A stretch of DNA of 64,000 nt from Alloacidobacterium sp035547425 (GTDB lineage Bacteria > Acidobacteriota > Terriglobia > Terriglobales > Acidobacteriaceae). The stretch's first letter is position 1. Each line of letters begins with the position of its first letter. Below the pieces are notes generated by a model. That model was not told the DNA's origin. It worked only from the letters and a program-made list of their open reading frames with translations, and did no database searches. The stretch spans positions 29,585-93,584 of the forward strand of contig DASZUU010000046.1 in the NCBI GenBank assembly GCA_035547425.1, written 5' to 3'. A program made the translations under genes and the position numbers. Of the stretch, positions 1-9,204 are shown one piece after another.

Positions 1-2
1 TG

Positions 3-542
3 GAAAATTTGGAGATATGGGGAGCCCATGGCCTGGAGCACATATCCGCAGATGGCATTTATGAACGCGCAGAGATTGATCCGGAAGTTCTCTCCATTCT
101 GCAGCAGGCTGAAGATTGGCTGCACCAAACAGAGCTAATGTCTGCCGCAGAGATCAAGCCAGGCGGTATTGCTGTTCATTGGCGAGGCCTGTCTGAAAAA
201 GAGACTGAAAGAATTCAGGGCCATATTCAAAAAGGATGGAGCAGGTTCAACGATGCTCCAGGCATCAAACTTCTTTCGTTTGACGGTGGAGTCGAAATTC
301 GCGCAGCTTACCCGAATAAAGGAGATGCTATCCATGCAATTCTTGCCGGCCTTAATTCAACTATTCCCATAGCATTTCTTGGAGACGATCTGACAGATGA
401 AGATGCCTTTCGCGTTTTGGGCAACCGGGGCCTTTCGGTTTTGGTGCGATCAGACTATCGAGAGACAGCTGCCAACGCGTGGCTGCAACCACCTCAAGAA
501 CTGATTGCGTTCCTGGAATCGTGGGCAGAAACTTTTTCATGA
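3..542 (+). CDS. otsB: Trehalose-phosphatase, C-terminal part (cut by window start)
   Basis: The reading frame is open at the left edge, so only about the last 180 codons are present. The frame already codes for protein upstream of a TTG at 9, which is therefore not taken as the true start. The WGAHGLE stretch near the beginning and GDDLTDEDAF near residue 125 are typical of the HAD-type OtsB phosphatase, where the second supplies the acidic Mg-binding residues. The enzyme removes phosphate from trehalose 6-phosphate to give trehalose, a cytoplasmic compatible solute. The N-terminal nucleophile motif lies outside the window, so activity cannot be judged. A trehalose-phosphate synthase partner is not visible here. 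Confidence 0.85.
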   Translation, partial: ENLEIWGAHGLEHISADGIYERAEIDPEVLSILQQAEDWLHQTELMSAAEIKPGGIAVHWRGLSEKETERIQGHIQKGWSRFNDAPGIKLLSFDGGVEIRAAYPNKGDAIHAILAGLNSTIPIAFLGDDLTDEDAFRVLGNRGLSVLVRSDYRETAANAWLQPPQELIAFLESWAETFS

Positions 543-573
543 TTTGGCAATGAGAGACTATGCAACGGCATAG

Positions 574-3342
574 CTACTTCTTCCACAAAGTTATTTTCAA
601 TCCGCCATAAATATTGAATGGAGTTCCGGGAGCCAAAAACAGCGAACTGCGAATTGGAATCCGGCCATCCTCTGTACCATATGGTGTTCCAAACGGACGT
701 GCGACAAAGTGATCATTGTTGTCGAAAGGTGTAGCTCCCAGTTGTCCTGCGGTTGCATAGTGCTTGTCGAGCAGATTATTCATTTGCACGAAGAACTGTA
801 TGCGCGGAGTAATCTGATACCGCATTCCAAAATCAGCAACACCATAACCTGCTGATTTACCCGATCCTTGATAGAACACTCCATCCGGCTGATCCAGATT
901 ATTTTCGTTGCCGCGAGCAAAGGATGATCCCACCGCCCGAACATCTAGTTCAGCCGTTAATTTTGACGAAGGCTTGTACTGCCCGTAAAACTTGAACATA
1001 TTGCGCGGCACCTGCGGAATAAAATCTCCAGGAGTGATATGAATATTGTCATCAATGCCCGGCATCCCTGCCAATGCGCTGTCATTCGCGCTGTTGCTGC
1101 CGCCATCGATCGTTTGCGGGCTTTGATACGTAGCATTCAGAAAAGTGTAATTCCCACCAGCGCTCCAGTGCCGCCAATCTTGTGATAGCTCGAGTTCGAT
1201 GCCATCTCTTCTTGTTTTGCCAAAATTGAGGAAGTAGCCGAAGCCGGTCTGTTCAGATGCTACAAAGAGCAGATCATTGTAATTCTGACCAAAGAAATAA
1301 TTAGCACTCCAATATAGCGCGCCTGTGTCATTGCTGCGAACTCCCACTTCAAAAGTGCGTGAGATAACCTGCTTGAGAGGCGGATCGCTCACTAACGCGT
1401 TGGGCAAATTACAAGGCTTATTAGGATCGGAGCAACCTAGCTCAATCGAAGTTGGAGCACGACTAGCCTCGCTGTAATTGAAATAAGTATTGAAGAAGCG
1501 TGAAGGTTTATAGGTAAATCCTGCAGATGGATGAAAGCGCTGAAATACGTTGTTGCTTGTGAGATTGCCGCGTGCTGCGGAGGGGGGCAGGTAATCCAGA
1601 TTATCGAGTGTCGTATGGTTATAACGGCCAGAGACGGTAAACGTCCATGGCCCATACGTGAACGTATCGGTGGCATAGACGCTCGGCGTGTTCACCGTTC
1701 CGTGCAATAACACTTGCGTATCTACTGGATCTCCATCAGAGAATGTTGTGCCATCCAGAAAAATTGGAACCAGAGTAAAAGACACGTTATCCGGGTTCAG
1801 ATAGCCGAGTTGCGTGAGTTGATGATAAGTCGAGGTGCCACGATCCCATTCAGCTCCAACGGATAGACGATTGCTTTTTGTTTTCCATGTGAGCAGAGCG
1901 GATAAGCCGTAGCTATTCTGCTTGTTTGTCGTGCGCGTAATGACTCCATTGCACTTTTCTGATGGCTCGCCGCCGGTATCATTCTCAAGCACTTGGGCAA
2001 GGCAGCGCCAGTAAGGGTAAGGCTCTGTTGTAGCATCGCCTGTAATCGGAAAATTCGTGTAGCCGGCAGATGTAAGTGCTGCAACATCGGCTGCGCTCAG
2101 ATTGTAGAGATTCTGATCGAAGGAATCGTCATTTAAATCTCCGTTCGAGGTGTCGGCACGAACGTAGCGGTAGTATGCATTTCCGGAAACGGTCAGGTTA
2201 TCGGTAATGTCGCGCATTGCATTCAACGTCAGCGAAGGCGAGTGGTCCCACGTTATATCGGGAATAGTGTTGACAGAGGTGTAATCCATATTCAGGAAGC
2301 GGAAGTCTGAAGTTCCATTACCCGTCATCCAGTTATTCGCATACGCTCCGCTCAAATAAATACTTGTTTTCGCATCCACCCATCCTGCTTTCGCAAAAGC
2401 CTGCCTTACTTCAGACGGAGAATACTGCCGCCATCCATCTTCGCGATAAAGATTGCCGGCAAGATAATAGTTGAAGCCATTGGGCAAAACTCCGCCGAGT
2501 TCGCCTTCACCGGCGCGTCGGCCAAATTTGCCGCCGGTAATTTGCAAAGAGCCTCCGGGGGCGGTGAAACCGTCTTTCATCTGCACTGATACTGCTCCGC
2601 CTAAAGTATTTAAGCCATAAACGGGATCGGAGCCTGGAATCAATGCCATGTCGCGGATAGCTACTTTCGGAATCAAGTCCCAGGCAACGATGTCGCCAAA
2701 CGGCTGATTCTGGCGAACGCCATCCATGTAAACGGAGAGCCCCTCTGGTGTTCCCAACAAAGGAGAGGCGGTATAGCCGCGATAGTTCATATCAGGCTGA
2801 AATGGATTTCCAGCATTCTCATTCACGTAAACACTGGTCAGGCGCTTGTTCATCAGATCTGTGAGATCGACGGCATTGCTATCTTCGAGGTTCTTCGCCG
2901 TCAACCCCTGTACAGGAATCGGTATCTGATCTCGAGACTGGTCGGCCTGCCCGATTGGCGCGGGAGAAAAAACTGCAACACTGGTAGGAGTAGCTTGAAT
3001 AAGCAGAGTCACATCCTGAGATACAGGAGATGCTGAATACACATCGATCTCAAGCTCGCGCGACGCAAAACCTACACTGGATACCTGCAGCTGGTATCTT
3101 CCAAAAGCCAGATTGCGAAAAGAAATTTTTCCTCGCGCATCTGTTTGAAAGCTGCGATTGATGTGCGGGCCGGTGATTTTTCCGCTGGCGGAAAGGCTTG
3201 CGCCGGAAGGGTCTTTCACCTGAAGCTGAATCTCACCAGTTGCAATGCTGGATGTCGATTTTGTGGTCTGGGAATGTGCAAAATATCCGATACAAAGCAA
3301 AAAAGCGATCCATAAGGGTGTGGAGCGCCGAATCAGCAGCAT
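574..3342 (-). CDS. TonB-dependent outer-membrane receptor with N-terminal carboxypeptidase-regulatory domain
   Basis: The 922-residue protein starts with a signal peptide (about residues 1-24). A CarboxypepD_reg/CnaB-like domain follows (about 35-115), then a plug domain (about 140-255, with a DGVRQNQPFGD-type loop) and a long beta-barrel ending in ITLWKK. It should import an iron complex or other large ligand across the outer membrane using TonB energy. The substrate cannot be read from the sequence. The ATG at 3342 is preceded by a GAGGA ribosome site at good spacing. It is divergent from an ECF sigma/anti-sigma pair 139 bases away, which suggests, but does not prove, Fec-like control of the receptor. 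Confidence 0.88.
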   Translation of the reverse strand: MLLIRRSTPLWIAFLLCIGYFAHSQTTKSTSSIATGEIQLQVKDPSGASLSASGKITGPHINRSFQTDARGKISFRNLAFGRYQLQVSSVGFASRELEIDVYSASPVSQDVTLLIQATPTSVAVFSPAPIGQADQSRDQIPIPVQGLTAKNLEDSNAVDLTDLMNKRLTSVYVNENAGNPFQPDMNYRGYTASPLLGTPEGLSVYMDGVRQNQPFGDIVAWDLIPKVAIRDMALIPGSDPVYGLNTLGGAVSVQMKDGFTAPGGSLQITGGKFGRRAGEGELGGVLPNGFNYYLAGNLYREDGWRQYSPSEVRQAFAKAGWVDAKTSIYLSGAYANNWMTGNGTSDFRFLNMDYTSVNTIPDITWDHSPSLTLNAMRDITDNLTVSGNAYYRYVRADTSNGDLNDDSFDQNLYNLSAADVAALTSAGYTNFPITGDATTEPYPYWRCLAQVLENDTGGEPSEKCNGVITRTTNKQNSYGLSALLTWKTKSNRLSVGAEWDRGTSTYHQLTQLGYLNPDNVSFTLVPIFLDGTTFSDGDPVDTQVLLHGTVNTPSVYATDTFTYGPWTFTVSGRYNHTTLDNLDYLPPSAARGNLTSNNVFQRFHPSAGFTYKPSRFFNTYFNYSEASRAPTSIELGCSDPNKPCNLPNALVSDPPLKQVISRTFEVGVRSNDTGALYWSANYFFGQNYNDLLFVASEQTGFGYFLNFGKTRRDGIELELSQDWRHWSAGGNYTFLNATYQSPQTIDGGSNSANDSALAGMPGIDDNIHITPGDFIPQVPRNMFKFYGQYKPSSKLTAELDVRAVGSSFARGNENNLDQPDGVFYQGSGKSAGYGVADFGMRYQITPRIQFFVQMNNLLDKHYATAGQLGATPFDNNDHFVARPFGTPYGTEDGRIPIRSSLFLAPGTPFNIYGGLKITLWKK

Positions 3343-3481
3343 GCTGTCTAATCCTCTGCGTAGGGTAAAGATAAGAAACGCCTATTCTGCTTTCGCGCCT
3401 CTGTACATATATTCCGAAGACTGTCGATTTGTTCAGTCTTTTTCAATGAATGGCGCAGATTCTCAGAAAATTGTTTAATAG

Positions 3482-4057
3482 ATGCCATCGGCAATGTCTT
3501 CTCTTTCCACATCTCCTATAGATATTGCTCGGCGCTTTTCAGCACATGGCGCAAGCCAGAATCTTGCGTTGGAAGCCGAGGTTCTCCATCTTTTCGACCT
3601 TATGCAAACTCGCCTGCTGCGATATGCCATGAGCTTTGGCATTTCGTTTCATGATGGAGAAGACATTGTTCAGGAAACATTCCTCGCTCTCTTTTATCAA
3701 CTCCAGCATGGACGATTTGATGGAAATCTTCATAGCTGGCTTTTTCGCGTGACGCACAATCTTGCATTGAAGCGCAGAATGAGAACTCTGAAAGAAACTG
3801 CCGTGTCCGATTTGGAGGAAACTCCCAGATTTGATCCAAGCCTGAATCCAGAAGAGAGTATGCTGTTTGGCGAACGATATGCTCGATTGCAATCCATCCT
3901 TCAGGCATTACCGCTTAAAGATCAGCTATGCCTCAGATTGCGGGCCGAGGGTCTTCGCTATCGAGAAATTGCGCAGATCGTTGGCATGTCGCTTGGCAGC
4001 GTATCCGCTTCACTCAGCCGTTCACTTGCTCGACTGGAACAGGCAGACAGGAGGTAA
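3482..4057 (+). CDS. ECF-type RNA polymerase sigma factor
   Basis: The 191-residue protein shows region 2 (DIVQETFLALF near residue 60, then WLFRVTHNLALKRRR-like DNA contacts) and region 4. Region 4 has a KDQLCLRLRAEGLRYREIA helix-turn-helix near 145-175, followed by a second helix reading SLGSVSASLSRSLARLE. There is no region 3, as is usual for group IV sigma factors. It would direct RNA polymerase to a small regulon when released by its anti-sigma factor. The next gene begins one base after the stop codon, so the two are cotranscribed. The ATG at 3482 has no clear ribosome site, and an in-frame ATG four codons later is equally possible. Confidence 0.85.
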   Translation: MPSAMSSLSTSPIDIARRFSAHGASQNLALEAEVLHLFDLMQTRLLRYAMSFGISFHDGEDIVQETFLALFYQLQHGRFDGNLHSWLFRVTHNLALKRRMRTLKETAVSDLEETPRFDPSLNPEESMLFGERYARLQSILQALPLKDQLCLRLRAEGLRYREIAQIVGMSLGSVSASLSRSLARLEQADRR

Positions 4058-4058
4058 T

Positions 4059-4850
4059 ATGTTCTCTGCTACCAGACATGCATCCGATGAAGAACTACTC
4101 CAATTCATTGATCGTGAGCTTCCGACAAACCAGTGGCAATCACTTCGCGAACATCTGGAAAGCTGTCCCGATTGCCATACACGACATGCCTCCATCGAAG
4201 GCAGGTTGAAAGCGCTGGATGCGTTTTACAACTCAGAATCCGTTGAATTAACATCAGCGGCAACTACATCCCGCATCGAGCTCCAAATGAAACTTGCGAA
4301 GAGCCGAAAAAGTCGCTCGCGCTGGCAGAACTTGATGCCCAAGTTTCGTCCTGGCATTGCGGCCGCTGCAATGGCAACACTGGCAATACTTGGATTCGCT
4401 TTTTATGGTGGAAAATCGAAACATTCAGGACCCAATTCTGCGGAACAATTTCTCGTACCCAATCGCGCTCTTACTCCCGGTGCAGTACGCTCCGTTAGCT
4501 TGAGTGAAGTATGCTCTGTCAACGATGATGATCTCGACCCTAAGGTTTCTCTTTCAACAGAGATGGCTGTTTTAAAAGAATACGGCCTGCCGTCAGATGT
4601 TGATGATGCGCAAAAATATCAGATCGATTACCTCGTCAATCCGCAATTGGGCGGAACAAACGATATAAAAAATTTATGGCCTCAGCCATATTCCACAGGA
4701 GCCTGGAACGCGCATGCTAAAGATTTGCTGGAGCAACATCTTCATCACATGGTCTGTAATCGAACAGTAAATCTCGCGGAAGCGCAGCAGGAAATCGCAA
4801 GCAACTGGATTGCCGCATATAAGAAATACATTGGCCGGGAGGGTTCTTAG
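4059..4850 (+). CDS. Membrane anti-sigma factor (zinc-finger type) with an HNH-like extracytoplasmic domain
   Basis: The ATG at 4059 follows AGGAGGT directly and sits just after the sigma gene stop, so longer upstream reading frames are rejected. The 263-residue protein has a zf-HC2 zinc finger (H7, H32, C36, C39) that should bind the sigma factor, and one membrane helix (about 98-117). Residues 138-259 form an extracytoplasmic part. That part carries LTPGAVR, a Cys at 152, QIDYLVNPQLGGTNDIKNLW near 188-207, KDLLEQHLHHMVC near 221-233 and AQQEIASNWIAAYKKY at the end. This pattern matches small secreted HNH-like proteins, where the core normally reads D-H-L; here it reads D190-Y191-L. The anti-sigma role is well supported. 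The HNH relationship is my recognition of the pattern, and loss of the His suggests sensing rather than catalysis. Confidence 0.8.
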   Translation: MFSATRHASDEELLQFIDRELPTNQWQSLREHLESCPDCHTRHASIEGRLKALDAFYNSESVELTSAATTSRIELQMKLAKSRKSRSRWQNLMPKFRPGIAAAAMATLAILGFAFYGGKSKHSGPNSAEQFLVPNRALTPGAVRSVSLSEVCSVNDDDLDPKVSLSTEMAVLKEYGLPSDVDDAQKYQIDYLVNPQLGGTNDIKNLWPQPYSTGAWNAHAKDLLEQHLHHMVCNRTVNLAEAQQEIASNWIAAYKKYIGREGS

Positions 4851-4894
4851 CTAAAGACCGCTCAGGCAATTCCCGACTTATGGAATCAAATATC

Positions 4895-5977
4895 TCAACC
4901 GAATGTAAAAGAGAAAGCCCGTACTCCCGGGTCCAGAAATTCAATTGCAAAAATATGGTCTGTAATCCTGCCCTTCTGCCTTATCAATTGATATAAGCGA
5001 TGATCTGAGACAACGCCATTGCCTTGCGCATCCGTGTCCACTCCGTGATCCTCTCCAGGAACTTGCCCGTCAACTGTGACCTTAAAGCGGATTGGCTTTC
5101 CGTCAGCAGTTGGCCCGAGCACAAGATGCAAATCACGAGCATGAAAGCGAAACACGATCTTTCCTCCAGCTGATTTCAATAGTGCAACTTGCTCGTGATC
5201 CACCCATTTGCCGGCAAACCCCCATTCGTTCAATCCCAGATGTGACGGTGCCGTATAAAGTTGATCTACATCTTTTTTGATTCCGCCGGGCGAGGTGAAA
5301 TGCTCGGCACGCAAATATCCAATATAGGTCTCAGGCGAACGTACTTGATTCATGTCGGCTGCGGCTTCCACGCCCTGCCCCCGGACGTTGACTTTATCGA
5401 TCTGCATCGAAGCCGAAGTGCGCTCCTGCAACAGCTTTTGAATCCACTGCTCCGACTGGTTGTAGTCGCCTTCACCAAAATGCTCGTAGCGTACCTTTCC
5501 CTTTATATCGATGAAATAGTGAGCCGGCCAGTATTCATTGTGAAAAGCGTTCCAAACCGCGTGATTGCTGTCCAAAGCAACCGGATAAGTAATTCCATAC
5601 TTTTGAACTGCTTTTTGTACGTTCGGTAATTCCTTCTCAAAGTCGAACTCCGGCGAATGCACGCCGACCACCACCAGTCCGCTGTCCTTATACTTATCTG
5701 CCCAGGCCTGAATATACGGCAGCGCACGCAGGCAGTTAATACAGGAGTAGGTCCAGAAATCAACAAGCACCACCTTGCCCTTGAGCTGCTTTGCAGTCAA
5801 TGGCTTTGAATTGATCCAGCCCGTCGCGCCGGCAAGCCCATAGAGCGGAGAGCTTCCTACGATGCTGGGCGGCTCCTGCGCTTCAGCTATAAATTGACCG
5901 GCAAATACGCAGCACAGGACTGCAATAACCGCCGGCATAAACAATTTCACTTTCTGTCGATACGATTTCGCGTGCAT
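4895..5977 (-). CDS. Secreted thioredoxin-like protein (TlpA/DipZ C-terminal type)
   Basis: The 360-residue protein has an N-terminal signal or anchor segment (about 11-33). A redoxin domain follows with the active-site motif C79-I-N-C82 inside FWTYSCINCLRALPY. The Cys pair and the EYWPAHYFID cis-proline loop match the TlpA-like C-terminal module of DipZ proteins. A second beta-rich domain of about 130 residues (about 225-360) follows, as in DipZ. The DsbD-like membrane domain of full DipZ is absent. It probably acts as a periplasmic thiol-disulfide reductant or peroxidase-like protein; the partner is unknown. The ATG at 5977 has a GAGGAGGG ribosome site six bases upstream. Confidence 0.8.
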   Translation of the reverse strand: MHAKSYRQKVKLFMPAVIAVLCCVFAGQFIAEAQEPPSIVGSSPLYGLAGATGWINSKPLTAKQLKGKVVLVDFWTYSCINCLRALPYIQAWADKYKDSGLVVVGVHSPEFDFEKELPNVQKAVQKYGITYPVALDSNHAVWNAFHNEYWPAHYFIDIKGKVRYEHFGEGDYNQSEQWIQKLLQERTSASMQIDKVNVRGQGVEAAADMNQVRSPETYIGYLRAEHFTSPGGIKKDVDQLYTAPSHLGLNEWGFAGKWVDHEQVALLKSAGGKIVFRFHARDLHLVLGPTADGKPIRFKVTVDGQVPGEDHGVDTDAQGNGVVSDHRLYQLIRQKGRITDHIFAIEFLDPGVRAFSFTFG

Positions 5978-6257
5978 CCGATTCCCTCCTCGTTGGGCAC
6001 TATCAATATAGCGAGGTACAGTAAAGTGTCAGATCAACCACTCCAGTAGACGCATCGAAAGAAGATCGAGTTACATGACCCCGCGCCGCGTAAAAAAAGG
6101 AATAGCGTCTTTTGCGCGAAGTTAAGAAGCAAGGGACTGATCGTGCCGGCATTCCTGATTGTTCATTAAGATGTAGTCCGATTTCCGATTGGTGTGATAT
6201 CAATAACGAAATAAGAAATCGTTTTCTCAATCAAGCTTCGGCCATCGAAAGGGTGTA

Positions 6258-8165
6258 ATGAAACAAAGACTGCTTCAAAAAACTCTTGCTCTACTGCTCT
6301 CTTCATTGCTGACCTCGTCACTTTATGCTGAATCTCCTGCCTCGTTGCGTCTCGAAGTAAATCATGCGATAAGCCCGGTCAGCCCGTCTCTGTATGGACT
6401 TATGACCGAGGAAATCAACTACTCCTATGATGGCGGATTGTATGCAGAGCTTGTGCGCAATCGCACATTCCAGGCGGATTGGAGCGGAATTCTGCATTGG
6501 CTGATTTTTGAAGGTGGAACATCTTCGGCTTCGATGCAGATCGATAAAAACGATGGCCCCAGCGCTGCGCTTTCATATAGTCTTCGACTCAACGTCGCGA
6601 AGGCCGATGCCTCAAATCGCGCCGGAGTTATAAACGAGGGCTATTGGGGCGTAGGCGTACACCCGAACGACAAATTTACCGGTTCGCTGTATGCTAAAAC
6701 CGATTCAAGCGGCACACTCCCCCTGCGTGTCTCGATTGTTGCGAATCAATCCGGCGAACCTTTGTCTTCCGCCACGGTCGAGGTAAATGGCAAAAGTTGG
6801 AAACAGTATAAGTTTGACTTGCCATTCAAAAATGTAGCTACTTCTTCTGAAAATCACATTGAAATTTCAGTCGACAAACCGGCCACTATCTGGCTTCAGT
6901 TGGTTTCGATTTTTCCGCCAACATTCCATGGCCGCGCAAATGGAAATCGCATTGACCTGATGGAAAAGCTGGCAGGATTGCATCCAACATTTCTGCGGTT
7001 CCCCGGCGGCAACTACCTCGAAGGCAATCACATTTCAGAGCGCTTCGACTGGAAGAAAACGATCGGGCCAATGGTCGATCGACCAACGCATCCGTCCCCC
7101 TGGGGATATCAATCCACGGATGGCATGGGCCTGCTTGAATTTCTGGAATGGTGCGAAGACCTGCATATTGATCCCGTTCTTGCCGTCTATGCCGGTTATT
7201 CCCTGTCGGGCGATGTGGTAAAGCCGGGAGCGGATCTCGAGCCTTATGTACAGGAAGCCCTGGAGGAACTCGAATATGTAACCGGCGGCACTGATACCAG
7301 GTGGGGAGCTATTCGCGCTCGCGATGGCCACCCGGCTCCTTTCAAATTGCACTATGTTGAGATTGGCAACGAAGACTTCTTCGACAAGTCAGGCTCCTAT
7401 GACGGTCGATTTGCGCAGTTCGCGAAGGCGATCAAGGCGAAGTATCCGGATCTGCAATTGATCGCAACGACGCCGGTTAAGGAAACCAAGCCCAATGTGG
7501 TTGATGATCACTATTATCTTCGTGCCGTCGATATGTTTAAGGATGCCTCGCATTACGACAAGATTGACCGGAATGGGCCAAAAATCTTTGTGGGTGAATG
7601 GGCAACCCGAGAAGGCAGCCCCACTCCTAACTTTGGCGCTGCTCTCGGAGATGCAGCCTGGATGACGGGCCTTGAGAGAAATAGCGATCTTATCGTCATG
7701 GCGGCGTATGCTCCGCTGCTGGTCAATGTCAGCCCGGGAGGCATGCAGTGGGATACAGATTTGATCGGGTACAACGCGCTCACCAGTTATGCTTCTCCCA
7801 GCTACTACGCGCAGTCCATGTTTGCTTCCTGCCTGGGCGATCACACGGTGGCATCCTCGCTTGCAGGGGCCGGCGATAAAATTTTTTATTCTGCAACATC
7901 GTCAACAAGTAATCACAAGCTTTGCCTTAAGCTCGTCAATGCTTCTTCCAGCCAACAAACAATTGATATTGCGTTGGATGGATTGAGCGGGACGCATAAA
8001 GCGAAAATTCAATCGCTTAAGGCTGCCAGCACACAAGCTACAAATACGATTACTGCCCCTGACCGTATTCGGCCTGTGGACTCATCCCAGACAATCAAAG
8101 GCGGAAGCCTGTCTTACGTTTTACCTGCATACTCAATTCAGGTTCTCGACGTCGACCTAAAGTAA
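6258..8165 (+). CDS. Secreted alpha-L-arabinofuranosidase, GH51 family
   Basis: The 635-residue protein has a signal peptide (about 1-24) and a carbohydrate-binding-like beta domain (about 90-215). A TIM-barrel catalytic region begins near FLRFPGGNYLEG. E372 in the VEIGNED motif is the expected acid/base, and E447 in FVGEWATREG the expected nucleophile. A C-terminal beta domain typical of GH51 follows. The enzyme releases terminal arabinose from arabinoxylan or arabinan outside the cytoplasm. AAAGGG sits at good spacing before the ATG. It stands alone, with a strong terminator after it. The 280 bases upstream hold no supported gene, and a 75-codon antisense frame there is not credible. Confidence 0.88.
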   Translation: MKQRLLQKTLALLLSSLLTSSLYAESPASLRLEVNHAISPVSPSLYGLMTEEINYSYDGGLYAELVRNRTFQADWSGILHWLIFEGGTSSASMQIDKNDGPSAALSYSLRLNVAKADASNRAGVINEGYWGVGVHPNDKFTGSLYAKTDSSGTLPLRVSIVANQSGEPLSSATVEVNGKSWKQYKFDLPFKNVATSSENHIEISVDKPATIWLQLVSIFPPTFHGRANGNRIDLMEKLAGLHPTFLRFPGGNYLEGNHISERFDWKKTIGPMVDRPTHPSPWGYQSTDGMGLLEFLEWCEDLHIDPVLAVYAGYSLSGDVVKPGADLEPYVQEALEELEYVTGGTDTRWGAIRARDGHPAPFKLHYVEIGNEDFFDKSGSYDGRFAQFAKAIKAKYPDLQLIATTPVKETKPNVVDDHYYLRAVDMFKDASHYDKIDRNGPKIFVGEWATREGSPTPNFGAALGDAAWMTGLERNSDLIVMAAYAPLLVNVSPGGMQWDTDLIGYNALTSYASPSYYAQSMFASCLGDHTVASSLAGAGDKIFYSATSSTSNHKLCLKLVNASSSQQTIDIALDGLSGTHKAKIQSLKAASTQATNTITAPDRIRPVDSSQTIKGGSLSYVLPAYSIQVLDVDLK

Positions 8166-8187
8166 ATTCAGCGTCACCTTTGTGACA

Positions 8188-8219
8188 AGAGGCGATCATC
8201 GGATCGCCTCTATCTTTTT
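8188..8219 (+). terminator. Rho-independent terminator after the GH51 gene
   Basis: A perfect 10-bp stem (AGAGGCGATC at 8188-8197 with GATCGCCTCT at 8202-8211) closes a 4-base loop and is followed by ATCTTTTTC. It lies 22 bases after the GH51 stop codon and 15 bases from the end of the convergent P460 gene, so it may serve both strands. Confidence 0.8.
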
Positions 8220-8234
8220 CAATCGGAGTATTTT

Positions 8235-9059
8235 TTATGGCAGTGCCGCAGGCTTCAAAGCAAGAATGAATTTGATCCGCTGCTCTTCAAAGTTCTGCTG
8301 CAAACGATCTTCTGTAGTTTGTGTTCCCGTAAAACGGTGATAGTCCATGCGCGTTGCATTGACGACCTGCACAAATTCCACGCTTTCTACCTTGTCAGGA
8401 ATACGAGCACCAAACCAGTGTGGATCATCTCTCTCACTCCATGTAACGAGCGACATAATTGCCCCGGGAGGATATGTCAGCGTGGCGGACATATCCGATG
8501 AGTGAATTTTCCAATCGTTTATAGCATGCATTGCTCCATCATTTCCGTAGAGGCATGAAATGGTTCGACTTCGAGGATCGACATACATCGTGATTGCATT
8601 CCAGCCAAGCGGTTGTTGGGGCAAGCCATCGGGCAAGATGGCTGCACGATTATTGACAACTTCATTTCGGCTCACAGTCGCCTGGGTAAGCGGCATGGTG
8701 TAGACATAATCATCGTCTTTCATCGGCTTATGGCAGCCGGTGCACTCTTTTACAAACGTCGCATCCTTGCCGTAAGGCTTTAGCTCCAGACTGCGCCAGC
8801 GGCCCCATGCCCATCCCTCGTTTTCTTGTTGGCCTTTCGCGTCCTTCACCATCAGTTCAACTTGAACGAACTTCCCCGGATACAGCAATCCATCACGACC
8901 AATCTCACGCTGCCATGCAATTTTGGCGAACCGTGATCCATCTGGCCAGGGAGAGATGTTTCCCGACTTCGCCGCGTCGATCGCAATCTCATTGCCCAAA
9001 ATAAAACGAAACGTATTGTTATCACCTCGATCGGTAAAGCTGATCGGCTTCCAGTTCAC
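8235..9059 (-). CDS. Cytochrome P460-like domain: C-terminal fragment of a frameshifted haem protein
   Basis: The fragment carries a class I haem-type CTGCH motif (near residue 106 counted from the GTG at 9059) inside a P460-like domain with conserved aromatic-rich strands (GWAWGRWR, WKPISFTDR). The GTG at 9059 is probably not a real start. The frame is open and clearly protein-like back to 9221, yet holds no ATG, GTG or TTG there. It overlaps the end of the haem-binding fragment in the neighbouring frame. Reading through with one base removed near 9207-9209 gives a continuous protein of about 453 residues. The natural product is therefore probably a secreted, c-type haem-containing oxidoreductase; its substrate is unknown. 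Confidence 0.65.
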   Translation of the reverse strand: MNWKPISFTDRGDNNTFRFILGNEIAIDAAKSGNISPWPDGSRFAKIAWQREIGRDGLLYPGKFVQVELMVKDAKGQQENEGWAWGRWRSLELKPYGKDATFVKECTGCHKPMKDDDYVYTMPLTQATVSRNEVVNNRAAILPDGLPQQPLGWNAITMYVDPRSRTISCLYGNDGAMHAINDWKIHSSDMSATLTYPPGAIMSLVTWSERDDPHWFGARIPDKVESVEFVQVVNATRMDYHRFTGTQTTEDRLQQNFEEQRIKFILALKPAALP

Positions 9060-9204
9060 AAATGTAGAATCAAACGGAATGCCGTTGAGCTCAGGTTGTA
9101 CTTGCCCGCGCGAGAACGAAGATGAAACCGTGCTATGAGTGAGTGTTGAGTTTATAGGCAGGTTTGCTGTTGACGCCCACGGATCAAGATAGGCCTTTAA
9201 AGTC

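Noticed and set aside
6003..6230. 75-codon minus-strand frame upstream of the GH51 gene
   Set aside because: No ribosome site and no coding character; the region is best seen as a promoter area.
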